DNA of 64,000 nucleotides from Caballeronia sp. Lep1P3 (GTDB taxonomy: Bacteria > Pseudomonadota > Gammaproteobacteria > Burkholderiales > Burkholderiaceae). The notes below the pieces were generated by a model. The model made no database searches. It had not been told where the DNA came from and saw nothing but the letters and a program-made list of their open reading frames with translations. Position 1 is the first letter of the stretch, and each line of letters begins with the position of its first letter. Both the position numbers and the translations under genes were made by a program. The stretch spans positions 195,213-259,212 of the forward strand of contig NZ_CP084269.1 in assembly GCF_022879595.1 (NCBI RefSeq). Reading direction: 5' to 3'. This document shows positions 1-7,649 of the stretch, piece by piece.

Positions 1-389
1 AACCTTCTCTCCCCATCAACAATGACGTATTTTCCCGGAAAGCGGGAGTTTCTCGTAACGACAATGGGGACATGCTGCCCTTCGCGACGCAAGAGAACAG
101 CAAGCTCGTCGATGTCGGACGGCTTGTAAAACTCTCGAGGATTAAGCGGGTTCGAGACCAACTCTTCGAGCGCGACTTGCAGCCTCGGCGAGGACATCGA
201 AATGTCTGCGGGCGAGCCGTGTCCTGTATCCGAAACTGGGGCGCTACCGGAACCGTTAGTATTGAAAGCGTTGTCCCCAGTTCTTGCATTCAGGCGACCG
301 TCCACGTCTACCTTCTCGCTCGCCATTCCTTTTCGAATCGAGGCACCCAGACCTAGCTTCGGCGCGCTGATTTTTTCCCTATTCGCCAC
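1..389 (-). CDS. parB: ParB partition protein, N-terminal part (runs off the left edge)
   Basis: Reading the minus strand from a GTG at 389 gives about 129 codons that stay open to the window edge. The end of the fragment has the ParB N-terminal signature: NPLNPREFY, then IDELAVLLRREGQHVPIVV, then GKYVIVDGERR, which is the start of the CTP-binding ParB/Srx fold. ParB binds parS and stimulates the ParA ATPase. The GTG start is chosen because GGAGG lies about 8 bases upstream inside the end of parA; an ATG about 21 codons further in is the alternative. It follows parA with one base between them, so the two are coupled. The DNA-binding and dimerisation domains lie outside the window. Confidence 0.9.
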   Translation of the reverse strand, partial: MANREKISAPKLGLGASIRKGMASEKVDVDGRLNARTGDNAFNTNGSGSAPVSDTGHGSPADISMSSPRLQVALEELVSNPLNPREFYKPSDIDELAVLLRREGQHVPIVVTRNSRFPGKYVIVDGERR

Positions 390-390
390 C

Positions 391-1062
391 CTACGCCTCC
401 ATAAGTCCTTTGATGGTGAGGATCTCTTTCGCCACGGCCAGTATCTCCTGCTTCGCTACCTTCGCAGTCCGCTGTCCTTTGACGGTGAAGACCGTGGCGC
501 CGACGCCGATCGCTGTCTTATAGATCTCTCGTTGCGCGATAGTGCTTCGCAAGATGGGATATGGATTGTCTTCCTCCATGGCCGCCCGAACCTCGCCGTA
601 TCCAGTCGTCTTTGTGTTGACCTTGTTAAAAACGACGCCGCAGGCTGTCGCATCGCTCCCGACCTTCCTGCGGACTAATTGAAGCATCCCGACTGTGCTC
701 CACGCGTCTAAGGCTGAGGCATCCATGGGGACAAGAACGAAGTCGGATGCCGCGATCGCCACCTCCGTATTCTTGTCGTGCACGCTCGGCGGACAGTCGA
801 CCACGATCAGGTCGTAGTTTTCCGCCATCCTCTTGATTTCACGCCCAAGATTCAGCCCGGCCGCAGCTAGGTTGACGACAGTGAAGGGATACGGCTCCGT
901 GCCGGCGCTCGTCGCTCTCATGGATGAATTTTGAGAGTCAGCGTCTATGACGAGGACCCTTAGGCTCGGGTCGTCATCGCAATAAGCACCGGCAAGATTC
1001 AGGGCAATCGTCGTTTTACCGCTGCCGCCCTTTTGATTCGCTACTGCTATGACTAGGCTCAT
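391..1062 (-). CDS. parA: ParA partition ATPase
   Basis: This 223-aa protein has the deviant Walker A motif KGGSGKTT near residues 11-18, a DADSQNSS segment (A' region) and a LIVVDCPP Walker B segment. It lacks the N-terminal HTH of type Ia plasmid ParA, so it resembles the short type Ib or chromosomal-like ParA. ParA forms ATP-dependent dimers on the nucleoid that move ParB-parS complexes. AAAGG precedes the ATG. It is transcribed first in a parA-parB operon, and a parS-like palindrome lies 79 bp upstream of its start, so ParB or a ParB-like protein may repress it. Confidence 0.95.
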   Translation of the reverse strand: MSLVIAVANQKGGSGKTTIALNLAGAYCDDDPSLRVLVIDADSQNSSMRATSAGTEPYPFTVVNLAAAGLNLGREIKRMAENYDLIVVDCPPSVHDKNTEVAIAASDFVLVPMDASALDAWSTVGMLQLVRRKVGSDATACGVVFNKVNTKTTGYGEVRAAMEEDNPYPILRSTIAQREIYKTAIGVGATVFTVKGQRTAKVAKQEILAVAKEILTIKGLMEA

Positions 1063-1140
1063 TGCGCAACCTTTGATGTTTTCCCATACATGCTATATGT
1101 ATTGAATATCAGTATCAAGAAAAATGCTGTCCTGCTTACC

Positions 1141-1156
1141 GTTTCCACGTGGAAAC
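1141..1156. promoter_or_regulatory. parS-like palindrome 1
   Basis: GTTTCCACGTGGAAAC is a perfect 16-bp palindrome, extended to 18 bp by flanking C and G. It lies between the divergent parA and the ParB-like gene at 1211. The core resembles the bacterial parS consensus (GTTNCACGTGAAAC) with an extra central base per arm, as expected of a secondary-replicon variant. Confidence 0.85.
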
Positions 1157-1210
1157 GGCGCCTAAAGAGCGCGGAGCGGGCTGCCGACAACATTCAGAAG
1201 GGAGAAAAAA

Positions 1211-2071
1211 GTGGATAGTTACGTTGGGAAGCCGTTGCCTCGAAATCCTCTCGCACTTGCTGCGTTGTACAAGGAGGGCTTGGGACGGCTTTGGCAGAAC
1301 CAGAAGCAGGCAGCGGACGCCTTGACAAGATTCGGCGTCAAACGCGAAGACGTCAATAGAGCATTGCGACTCTCGTCTATGCCTACAGATGCACTGATGC
1401 TGTTCGCCGACTGTGGGATCAATGGCCGGACAGCGCGGGAGCTTATTCGGATCGAGCGGGCTATCGGTCGAGCGGCGCTGGAAGAACGGGCACAGGCGAT
1501 TGCGAAGGAAGGAAAATCGCGGACAGAGCTCGTACAGATGCTGGATGATCAATCGCCGGTCCCGCCAAAGCGCCGTCGCACACCGCAGGTCGATTTGCCG
1601 TCCATCCGAGCACAGCAATATGTGAACGGAATCGCTACGAATAAATGGTCCACGATGACGGAGGCGGCTAAGACTGAAGGATGGGGGAAGGAGATGCTTT
1701 TCAAGTCCACTATGCTGGCCGGCCTTCCGCCCGTGATTACCAGCCTCTTCGAGCAAAAACGTTTTTCCCTTCGAAACGGTGAAACGTTGCTCGCGCTCAT
1801 TGGAACCTTGGGCATTTCAAAGGTCACCCAGAACGCTAGGAAGCTGGCGGAGCAGCCCGGTCGTCGCTCATCTGAACAGATCCTGAACTATCTTGCTGGC
1901 GGCCCTGCTGACGCTGACTGCAAGGTAAAGGTACAGCTAGTCGGGGACAAGGTTACCTTTTCTTTTAGCTTCAAAGCGCGCGCGACCCGGCGCGATCTAG
2001 TCGACGTCGATCAACTCCAATCACTTGCGTCATTCGCGTTGGGCAACTTGGTCGAGCTGGGTCGTCGCTGA
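1211..2071 (+). CDS. ParB-like helix-turn-helix DNA-binding protein
   Basis: This 286-aa protein starts at GTG (AGGGAGA lies 6 bases upstream). Residues about 10-70 look like the HTH domain of ParB/KorB proteins (PRNPLALAALYKEGLGRLW, then QAADALTRFGVK and VNRALRLSSMP). There is no N-terminal CTP-binding domain. A basic segment (PPKRRRTPQ) separates this from a C-terminal part I do not recognise. It is divergent from parAB and has parS-like palindromes on both sides (1141 and 2084). It could be an accessory centromere-binding protein, a regulator of parAB or a replication regulator. The ParB-like assignment is inference from the motif. Confidence 0.65.
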   Translation: MDSYVGKPLPRNPLALAALYKEGLGRLWQNQKQAADALTRFGVKREDVNRALRLSSMPTDALMLFADCGINGRTARELIRIERAIGRAALEERAQAIAKEGKSRTELVQMLDDQSPVPPKRRRTPQVDLPSIRAQQYVNGIATNKWSTMTEAAKTEGWGKEMLFKSTMLAGLPPVITSLFEQKRFSLRNGETLLALIGTLGISKVTQNARKLAEQPGRRSSEQILNYLAGGPADADCKVKVQLVGDKVTFSFSFKARATRRDLVDVDQLQSLASFALGNLVELGRR

Positions 2072-2083
2072 TCGAGTCGCATG

Positions 2084-2099
2084 GTTTCCACGTGGAAAC
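2084..2099. promoter_or_regulatory. parS-like palindrome 2
   Basis: A second perfect copy of GTTTCCACGTGGAAAC, 12 bases after the stop codon of the ParB-like gene. Confidence 0.85.
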
Positions 2100-2771
2100 G
2101 CGGTGTAGGAAGCCGCGCGCAGCTGCATCGTTGAGAAATGCATGACGTGGGCCGCGACTCGGCTTAGGCTCCCCAATCGACTAGCGCGACGCCATAAGCC
2201 GCGGCCGGATAAGTCGCTTCACTGACTTCCGATTCGCCCTTACCTATACCGGAACGGCCGTGGGTGAGCACTTATCCCTTTGGTAGCCAGAACGAGCGAG
2301 TATGTCTATACGGTATGTCCAGACAGTATAGGGACTCTTGTATGCTACTCCCCGGCCGGCGCTCACGCGCATTGGCGCACGTTTCCACGTGGAAACCGGG
2401 ACGCTAGTAGGCTTAGATAGACGAGCCCGACGCCCGTTCGAAAGGCAAGCGCCGTTTCATTGCGTCGGCAACTGGCTGCCTGGGTGGTGGCTCGATACTC
2501 ACCCATTTCGTCCCGAAAACTGTCAGTTCGGCCAGATCGGGATCAACGGTGGCGGGCGTTTCCGTCCTTGCGGTGACAAAAATCACCGTTATCCGGCCGT
2601 TTGCGCCCAGGGCGAGCAGATCCGCCCCCCCGCAAATACGAACGCGCCAAACGCAGTCTCACGCGACCATTACCCGAGGAGTCGGTTCTCTAATAGAGAC
2701 AGGGAGCGTGACGCCAGTCTTCCAAAGAATGATGAGTTCAAAAAAACGGCCGCTATTGCAACCGAGCACAC
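2100..2771. other. Intergenic stretch with a parS-like site, no supported gene
   Basis: Apart from parS-like palindrome 3 I see no convincing coding sequence. Around 2306-2331 there is an imperfect dyad (CTATAC and GTATAG arms) of unknown meaning. The position, next to parAB and between parS copies, fits an origin or centromere region, but no iteron array was recognised. Confidence 0.4.
2381..2396. promoter_or_regulatory. parS-like palindrome 3
   Basis: A third perfect copy of GTTTCCACGTGGAAAC, in non-coding sequence 285 bases after copy 2. Confidence 0.85.
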
Positions 2772-2981
2772 TCAGCCCACCAGGCCCCACTGACTAACCG
2801 GCATTAACATCGCTTCTTCGGAAAAGGCCGGCGAGACGTTTGCAAGAACCGACGAGCAAAAGGCAGACTCTGCCGAAGAGGCGGCGCAAAGTACCGCGAG
2901 CAGCCAAGTGTCCAGAGCTGCTAGCCGCTTCTGAGGGATTGAAGCGACATAGAGACGAAATTGCTTGGGTGGGTTAGCCAT
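2772..2981 (-). CDS. Small hypothetical protein
   Basis: A 69-aa reading frame begins MANPPKQFRLYVASIPQK and is preceded by AAAAAGGAGAATC, a strong ribosome binding site 4-5 bases before the ATG. That site is the main reason for listing it. The middle is hydrophobic (LDTWLLAVLCAA) and could be a signal anchor. I recognise no domain. It is divergent from the LexA-controlled gene at 3171. Confidence 0.35.
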   Translation of the reverse strand: MANPPKQFRLYVASIPQKRLAALDTWLLAVLCAASSAESAFCSSVLANVSPAFSEEAMLMPVSQWGLVG

Positions 2982-3137
2982 GATTCTCCTTTTTGCTTGA
3001 TAGATCTTTCGCGCGCCGATGTTCGGATAAAGCACTACCGTTGGCTGAAATAGATATACTGAATTTGTGCCCTGGCGCCAGGAATTGGCGGCAAGTTGTG
3101 CCCGGCGCCGTGACCTTGCGGCGAAATACGGTTAGGA

Positions 3138-3157
3138 TACTGTATATATATACAGTA
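3138..3157 (+). promoter_or_regulatory. LexA (SOS) operator
   Basis: TACTGTATATATATACAGTA matches the 20-bp Escherichia coli LexA consensus at every position and keeps the CTGT-N8-ACAG core used in beta-proteobacteria. It ends 13 bases before the ATG at 3171, and a possible -35 (TTGCGG, 3117-3122) precedes it, so LexA would block a promoter with a very short leader. Confidence 0.85.
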
Positions 3158-3170
3158 CTCGGCCGTTACC

Positions 3171-3413
3171 ATGTCCCTTCCAACCTTCCTGCCTGTCAGT
3201 TATCACGAACTCAGGCTTCTTTGGAGCCGCTACCGAGGGCGCGACGCTGACGTACAGCGTCTGGTTCTGGAGGTACAGCGGTTCCGCGGAGTAGTCGATG
3301 AGGCGTATCAGCTTCAACAGGTGATTGACAAGTGCTGGCGAGAGGAAGGCCATGGCCAGCTCGTCGCTCTCGAAAAGCTACGTCTCTTATTGAACAACGA
3401 GCGGACCCGGTAG
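3171..3413 (+). CDS. Small SOS-controlled protein of unknown function
   Basis: This is an 80-aa, charged, mostly helical-looking protein with the C-terminal segment VIDKCWREEGHGQLVALEKL and the ending LLLNNERTR. It is accepted as real because a perfect LexA operator sits directly in front of it and because a diverged copy of its C-terminal half follows at 3690-3843. There is no clear Shine-Dalgarno sequence; the short leader may be read without one. I recognise no domain. Being SOS-induced beside a partition locus, it could be a DNA-damage response or replicon-maintenance factor, but that is inference. Confidence 0.6.
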   Translation: MSLPTFLPVSYHELRLLWSRYRGRDADVQRLVLEVQRFRGVVDEAYQLQQVIDKCWREEGHGQLVALEKLRLLLNNERTR

Positions 3414-3434
3414 GAAGGCCTGCGTCTTCCCACG

Positions 3435-3450
3435 GTTTCAACCTGGAAAC
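3435..3450. promoter_or_regulatory. parS-like site 4 (degenerate)
   Basis: GTTTCAACCTGGAAAC differs from the perfect palindrome at two central positions. It lies 21 bases after the stop of the SOS-controlled gene, the same relative place as site 5 behind the degenerate copy of that gene. Confidence 0.55.
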
Positions 3451-3689
3451 AGGGGTGCCGTGTCGGGGCCATCCACGGGACGAAGGCAAAGGTGACTAGC
3501 GTGCTCGGCCCAGGCTGCGGCCTTCCAAGGGCCCGGCCTTTCCGTTGGAAGGTCGCGGGCCCAAAGGTGGTCCCGGCAAGGGTCAAGGCGCACGGGGCGG
3601 ATGATCTGGAACCAGCGCCGCGCTCCCCGTCGGCGTGCGGATTCGAGCCAGAGGTTTGTCTCGGCATCTCCCTCCATCGCCCCGGGCTG

Positions 3690-3843
3690 CGGCTGTATTA
3701 GCGGTTCGGCGCTTCCGGAACGTAGCGAACGAAGCCCAAGCACTGCGGCGGTCATCGAAAAGTGTTGGCGCGAGGAAGGATATGGCCGCCTGGTTGCTCT
3801 CGAGAAACTTCGCTTGCTCCCAATCAACGAACGGACGCGGTAA
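3690..3843 (+). pseudogene. Degenerate copy of the SOS-controlled small gene
   Basis: Translation gives LAVRRFRNVANEAQALRR in one frame and VIEKCWREEGYGRLVALEKL then LLPINERTR in the next. These match the C-terminal half of the 3171-3413 product (LEVQRFRGVVDEAYQLQQ; VIDKCWREEGHGQLVALEKL). The two halves join after one added base in the GG near 3752-3753. The 5' half does not align and no start or LexA site precedes it. Confidence 0.6.
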
Positions 3844-3863
3844 TGGCGGTGGCGGCTGCACGG

Positions 3864-3879
3864 GTTTCCACGTGGAAAC
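3864..3879. promoter_or_regulatory. parS-like palindrome 5
   Basis: A perfect GTTTCCACGTGGAAAC copy 20 bases after the stop of the degenerate gene copy. This implies that the gene end and the parS site were duplicated together. Confidence 0.85.
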
Positions 3880-4535
3880 GGGGACCGCTAGTCTTGGATG
3901 AAGACCCGATTGCTCGGTTGTAATGGCGGTGCATTCCAACATACCTTCAGTAATTGGCCGCCGCTCAGCAGCCTTGCTCGGTACTCACCGATTTCGTCAC
4001 GATAACTATCAGTTTGAATAGATCTGGGGCCAACTGCGGCGAAGGTGTTCGCCGTTGCGGTGAATAACAACCGCTATCTGGCAGTTAAGGGGCAGAGCGA
4101 TCGTGCAGACGGAGTTAGGGTAGGGGAGGGGGTGTATTGTTGGCGTCCGGCTGCTAGCGCAAGTAAAAGGGCTCCGCCTACCAACTGGACCACTTTCAAG
4201 CTCCGGCACATTGATGCCGCGATAGCAAACGCGAGGAGCGATTCCCTGCAACGGCGGCCGTCAGGCCGTGTCGAGCAAAGCGAAGGGGATAGCTCCCGGC
4301 AGGGCGAAGCCAGATCTCCCTGCATTACGCTAGGGCGTACCCCCTTAGCGATTTCCATTCGACTGAGCATTACTGGGTGCGAGACGCGCGTTTACGGCGG
4401 CTTGGCGATGGCTAACTTTGGATTAGAGCCGGTCCACCGAAAGGCGCATTCGCCGGAGTGAGACGTTGAAAGTGAAGCGGTTTCTCCATACGATCATGGT
4501 CGCTGCATCACAGCGAGCAACTCGAACAGGAGCCT
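3880..4535. other. Stretch with no supported gene
   Basis: Several short open frames exist on both strands, but none has a convincing start, ribosome binding site or recognisable product. Nothing else was identified. It separates the partition region from the nucleotidyltransferase module. Confidence 0.4.
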
Positions 4536-5300
4536 ATGAGCATCGACGCAGACGCCTATCTAACGGCCATCCTCAACCGTGAAGCCGTCGATACGAGCAT
4601 ATTTTCGCCCCTCTGGAACGTCCAGGCGGCGCTCCAGCCGCTTCTTAATGAGTGGGCAAACCGGTATCTTCTCGATGTCCGGCCGAGCGGTTCATTTTCC
4701 AAAGGCACGGCCAACGCCTCCGGGACTGACATCGACCTTTTCATATCGTTATCGGATCAGACGCCCGAGACGCTGAAGGAGGTCTACGAAAAGCTCTTCG
4801 CGCATCTCGGGGAGAAGGGGTACGCGCCGAAGCGGCAAAACGTGTCTATCAATATCAAGGTCAATGGTTTCGACGTCGATCTGGTGCCGGCGAAGCGGCA
4901 AAACTATCTGACGAGCGATCACAGCCTCTATGTCCGTCGCAAAGACACCTGGAAGAAGACGAACATCGATACGCACATTGCGCATGTCACCGCGGCCGGA
5001 AGGCAACAGGAGACCCGTATCCTCAAGCTTTGGCGCAATCAGAAGGGCCTAGAGTTTCCTTCGTTCTATGTCGAACTCGCTGTCATTAGCGCCCTACAGC
5101 TTGAATGGCTCGCGCCCTTGTCTGGCCGCGTTGTGAAATGTCTGGAGTATTTCCGCGATTACCTGCCTACGGCGCAGATCGTCGATCCTGCCAACACCAA
5201 CAACATCATTTCCGACGATCTGACCGCGGCTGAAAAGCGGGCGATCAGCAAGGCTGCCGCGATATCGCTGCAGGGGTCTTGGGAGCACGTGGTCCGATGA
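4536..5300 (+). CDS. Nucleotidyltransferase of the CD-NTase/SMODS-like fold
   Basis: This 254-aa protein carries the polymerase-beta superfamily signature: GSFSKGTAN (residues 52-60) followed by GTDIDLF with D65 and D67, and a third acidic site FDVDLVP (D113, D115). Such enzymes transfer nucleotides to a target or make cyclic nucleotides. An AGGAG six bases before the ATG fixes the start. Its stop overlaps the next gene by 4 bp (ATGA), so the pair is translationally coupled. Similar nucleotidyltransferases occur in CBASS and other defence modules. Whether this one makes a cyclic nucleotide, modifies RNA or modifies a protein cannot be told from sequence. The coupling to a nuclease-like partner suggests a two-gene defence or toxin system. 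Confidence 0.8.
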   Translation: MSIDADAYLTAILNREAVDTSIFSPLWNVQAALQPLLNEWANRYLLDVRPSGSFSKGTANASGTDIDLFISLSDQTPETLKEVYEKLFAHLGEKGYAPKRQNVSINIKVNGFDVDLVPAKRQNYLTSDHSLYVRRKDTWKKTNIDTHIAHVTAAGRQQETRILKLWRNQKGLEFPSFYVELAVISALQLEWLAPLSGRVVKCLEYFRDYLPTAQIVDPANTNNIISDDLTAAEKRAISKAAAISLQGSWEHVVR

Positions 5301-6025
5301 GTGAATGGTCCCTTCAAACGCTGCTTTCAGGCCTGCACGACAAGGTGCAGCAAAGCCTTGCTGTGTCTCGGCAGTCTTTCGGCCACCCCGGAACCAAGGG
5401 TGATGCGAGCGAAAAGGCGTGGCTGGATCTGCTTGAAACGTATCTGCCGCGCCGGTATCAGGCGGCTACGGCGCACGTCGTCGACAGCAAGGACGGGTTC
5501 AGCCAGCAGATGGACATCGTCATTTTCGACCGGCAGTACACGCCCTTGATCTTCGAGCACAACGAGCAGCTCGTCATCCCGGCCGAAAGCGTATATGCCG
5601 TATTCGAAGCAAAGCAGTCGATCAATGCAGGGCAGGTGAAATACGCCCAGGAGAAAATCGACAGCGTTCGGCGCCTGGAGCGAACGAGCATGCCCGTTCC
5701 CTGGCTGAAGGGCGTCGCGGCTGCCAAGCCGCTCCACCATATAATCGGCGGCCTATTGACGTTCGAAAGCGACTGGAAGCCGCCCCTGGGTCAACCGCTT
5801 GCCGACGCGCTCCAGATTCAGCCTGAGAACCTGCACAACCGGCTGGATATCGGTTGTGTGGCCGCTCACGGTCTGTTCAGCTGTGATGCACAGGGGGCCG
5901 TGACGATTTCACCGCAGAGCAAACCTGCGACGGCGTTCCTGCTGGAACTGATCGCAAGGCTGCAGGAAATCGGGACCGTGCCGATGATCGACATTCGGGC
6001 CTACGCGCACTGGCTTGCGGAGTAG
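5297..6025 (+). CDS. DUF6602-type protein with a nuclease-like core
   Basis: This 242-aa protein starts at the ATG inside the stop of the upstream nucleotidyltransferase gene (ATGA overlap). It has E40 (GTKGDASEKAW), D73 in QMDIVIFDR and E104-x-K106 in VYAVFEAKQ. These are spaced like the E...D...ExK catalytic set of PD-(D/E)xK nucleases. The stretch TKGDASEKAWLDLLE is what I associate with DUF6602. The likely role is effector of the two-gene module, cutting nucleic acid when licensed by the nucleotidyltransferase. No membrane or signal segment is seen. Confidence 0.65.
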   Translation: MSEWSLQTLLSGLHDKVQQSLAVSRQSFGHPGTKGDASEKAWLDLLETYLPRRYQAATAHVVDSKDGFSQQMDIVIFDRQYTPLIFEHNEQLVIPAESVYAVFEAKQSINAGQVKYAQEKIDSVRRLERTSMPVPWLKGVAAAKPLHHIIGGLLTFESDWKPPLGQPLADALQIQPENLHNRLDIGCVAAHGLFSCDAQGAVTISPQSKPATAFLLELIARLQEIGTVPMIDIRAYAHWLAE

Positions 6026-6061
6026 GCGTAAGCGCTTGGTCGCGGTTGACCCAGGGGTAGC

Positions 6062-6184
6062 ATGAAGGCCGCAGCCCATGCGAGTACGGTCCGCGCACCA
6101 TCGATTCCGGGACACCCTGGACAGCCGGTTCAAAGGTCGAATCCAGCACTCTGCGACCGAGACCACGGTCGTCTTTCTGGTTAA
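6062..6184 (+). pseudogene. Diverged 3' fragment of the exported-protein gene found at 8311
   Basis: The frame from ATG 6062 to TAA 6184 contains VQRSNPALCDRDHGRLS, matching VQSSNPALCDQDHGRLS in the 8311-8892 product. The DNA is clearly alignable from the shared ATGAAGGCCGCAGCC start. Upstream of this point the homology stops at the DUF6602 gene, so this is a remnant. Confidence 0.6.
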
Positions 6185-6408
6185 GTACACGGCCGCATCA
6201 CCGCGACAGTTTGAAACGATGTCGCTGCCCGGCCAAACGGTGCAAGTCAAAACGCCTGTGTCGAAAGACGGCTATAGGGTTATCCCTAATACGGCAATAA
6301 TCTGTTGTTCACTCGCTCATTAATCTTAAGCGGACGCTTACCTAAACTGAGATCACTGAAACGCAAACAGGGCTGTTTGCGAAGAACAAAGATCTGGAGG
6401 TAAGCATC

Positions 6409-6708
6409 ATGAAACTCGCAACTCTTATCGTCGCCGCTGCACTCGCTGTCCCCGCAGTCTCGTCTTTCGCGCAAAGCCAACCAGTGACGCGCGCGCAAGT
6501 TAAGGCAGAACTTGTGCAGCTCCAACATGCTGGTTACAACCCGAGCACGGAGCGGACGACGTACCCGGCAGAAATCCAAGCTGCCGAAGCAAAGGTCGCC
6601 GCACAGAACGGCCAGAATAGCTACGGTGGCGTCGCCGACACTGCATCGGCGTCGGGCGGCCCGGCTCACACCGGCAATAGCATCGCTCCCGTTTATTTCG
6701 GTCACTAA
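6409..6708 (+). CDS. DUF4148 exported small protein 1
   Basis: This 99-aa protein has a cleavable signal peptide (MKLATLIVAAALAVPAVSSFAQ) and the DUF4148 core: TRAQVKAELVQLQHAGYNP followed by TYPAEIQAAEAKV. GGAGG lies about 9 bases before the ATG. DUF4148 proteins are periplasmic, very common in Burkholderiaceae and of unknown function. Three more copies are in this window (46373, 48251, 57002), beside metal genes. This one is the most diverged. Confidence 0.85.
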   Translation: MKLATLIVAAALAVPAVSSFAQSQPVTRAQVKAELVQLQHAGYNPSTERTTYPAEIQAAEAKVAAQNGQNSYGGVADTASASGGPAHTGNSIAPVYFGH

Positions 6709-6748
6709 TCGACCGAGCGAGCCAAGTAGCTCGCGCTAGGTACTAGAG

Positions 6749-6784
6749 AACTGGCCGCTGCCGGGATACCGCAGACGGCCAGTT
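6749..6784 (+). terminator. Hairpin after DUF4148 protein 1
   Basis: Arms AACTGGCCG and CGGCCAGTT are separated by 18 bases and followed by TGCTTA. The weak U-tract makes it a moderate candidate. Confidence 0.45.
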
Positions 6785-6824
6785 TGCTTATTAGCACCTC
6801 CGCCACCGGCATAGCCGATGGCTT

Positions 6825-6856
6825 GCCCAGCACCGGCGAGGTCCTGGGCTTTTTTT
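6825..6856 (+). terminator. Rho-independent terminator
   Basis: GCCCAG and CTGGGC arms are followed by seven T residues (6850-6856), a clear intrinsic terminator for rightward transcripts. It stops read-through from the DUF4148 gene into the antisense side of parE. Confidence 0.7.
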
Positions 6857-6879
6857 GCGCTCTCGACTTCTTCGTGTGT

Positions 6880-7179
6880 CTACGGGAAGAGGATAGCGGC
6901 GACGTCGCGGGCGCTATGCAGGACGTGAATGACGTCGATGCGCTCGGGGTGCCCGGTGACACGGTAGAAAATCTGGTAGCTGCCGTGAACACGATGTCGC
7001 ACGCCGCGATGTTCGTAGCGAGGCACGAGCGGGTAGGCGAGGGGCATGTCTGCGAGACTCATGCACTTGTCGCGCAGCTCGCGAACGAAGCTCAAGGCAC
7101 GGCGAGGGTTGTCGCGGGCGATGTAGTCGCCGATGGCCTCAAGCTCGGCCTCGGCGCCAGGCAGGATGCGAACAATCAT
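6880..7179 (-). CDS. parE: ParE-family toxin
   Basis: This 99-aa RelE/ParE-fold protein contains the usual elements: AEAELEAIGDYIARDNPRRA, then FVRELRDKCMSLADMP, then RHRVHGSYQIFYRV and IDVIHVLHSARDV. ParE toxins inhibit gyrase; related RelE proteins cut mRNA, and the sequence favours ParE. The ATG overlaps the stop of the antitoxin gene by 4 bp, the standard coupled antitoxin-toxin order. On this replicon it would act as a post-segregational stability module. Confidence 0.9.
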   Translation of the reverse strand: MIVRILPGAEAELEAIGDYIARDNPRRALSFVRELRDKCMSLADMPLAYPLVPRYEHRGVRHRVHGSYQIFYRVTGHPERIDVIHVLHSARDVAAILFP

Positions 7180-7433
7180 GCCTTGCGGTTCACCATCGCC
7201 TGATACTTGGCTTCGAGCCGGTCGAACACCTCTTCGGCGGCTTTTCCTTGACCGGCGTCTGAATCGGCGATGCCCCGCTCAATCACGGTATCTAGCGCGG
7301 CAAGCTGCGTCTCGCGATCCTGAATCAGTCGCACGCCTTCGCGGAGTACTTCGCTTTTCGAGCCGTAGCGTCCTGACTCAACGAGCTTCGTAATGTAGCC
7401 CTCAAGCTGCTGTCCAAGGTCTGCGCTAATCAT
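7176..7433 (-). CDS. parD: ParD-family antitoxin
   Basis: This 85-aa ribbon-helix-helix type antitoxin (ISADLGQQLEGYITKLVESG, then YGSKSEVLREGVRLIQDRE) precedes and overlaps parE. The N-terminal half should bind the operon promoter and the C-terminal half should neutralise ParE. A GGAGGAACC ribosome binding site lies just before the ATG. Confidence 0.9.
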   Translation of the reverse strand: MISADLGQQLEGYITKLVESGRYGSKSEVLREGVRLIQDRETQLAALDTVIERGIADSDAGQGKAAEEVFDRLEAKYQAMVNRKA

Positions 7434-7541
7434 GGTTCCTCCTAGTCGGTGCTAATAGTGCAACGCTTATCAACTATTATCAAGCGGGTTGGAGGCCTTT
7501 TTGAAGCCCTGGCTCTTGGCCAGTCCCATAGCGAGCTTGAA

Positions 7542-7571
7542 GAAAAAAGCCCGCCCCATAAAGGGCGGGCT
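7542..7571 (-). terminator. Rho-independent terminator of the proline-rich protein gene
   Basis: On the minus strand, AGCCCGCCC pairs with GGGCGGGCT across a 6-base loop and is followed by TTTTTT. It lies 78 bases after the stop of the gene at 7650. Confidence 0.8.
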
Positions 7572-7649
7572 AATTCCATGTCCGGGGGCAGGACCATGGA
7601 GGAGACGCTCCTCCGATCGCAATCGTCGTCCTATCAGCGGCTCATAGGC

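Noticed and set aside
6240..6400. Metal-response motif before DUF4148 gene 1
   Set aside because: Only loose similarity (CTCATTAATCTT) to the motif before the other three DUF4148 genes; not enough to call.
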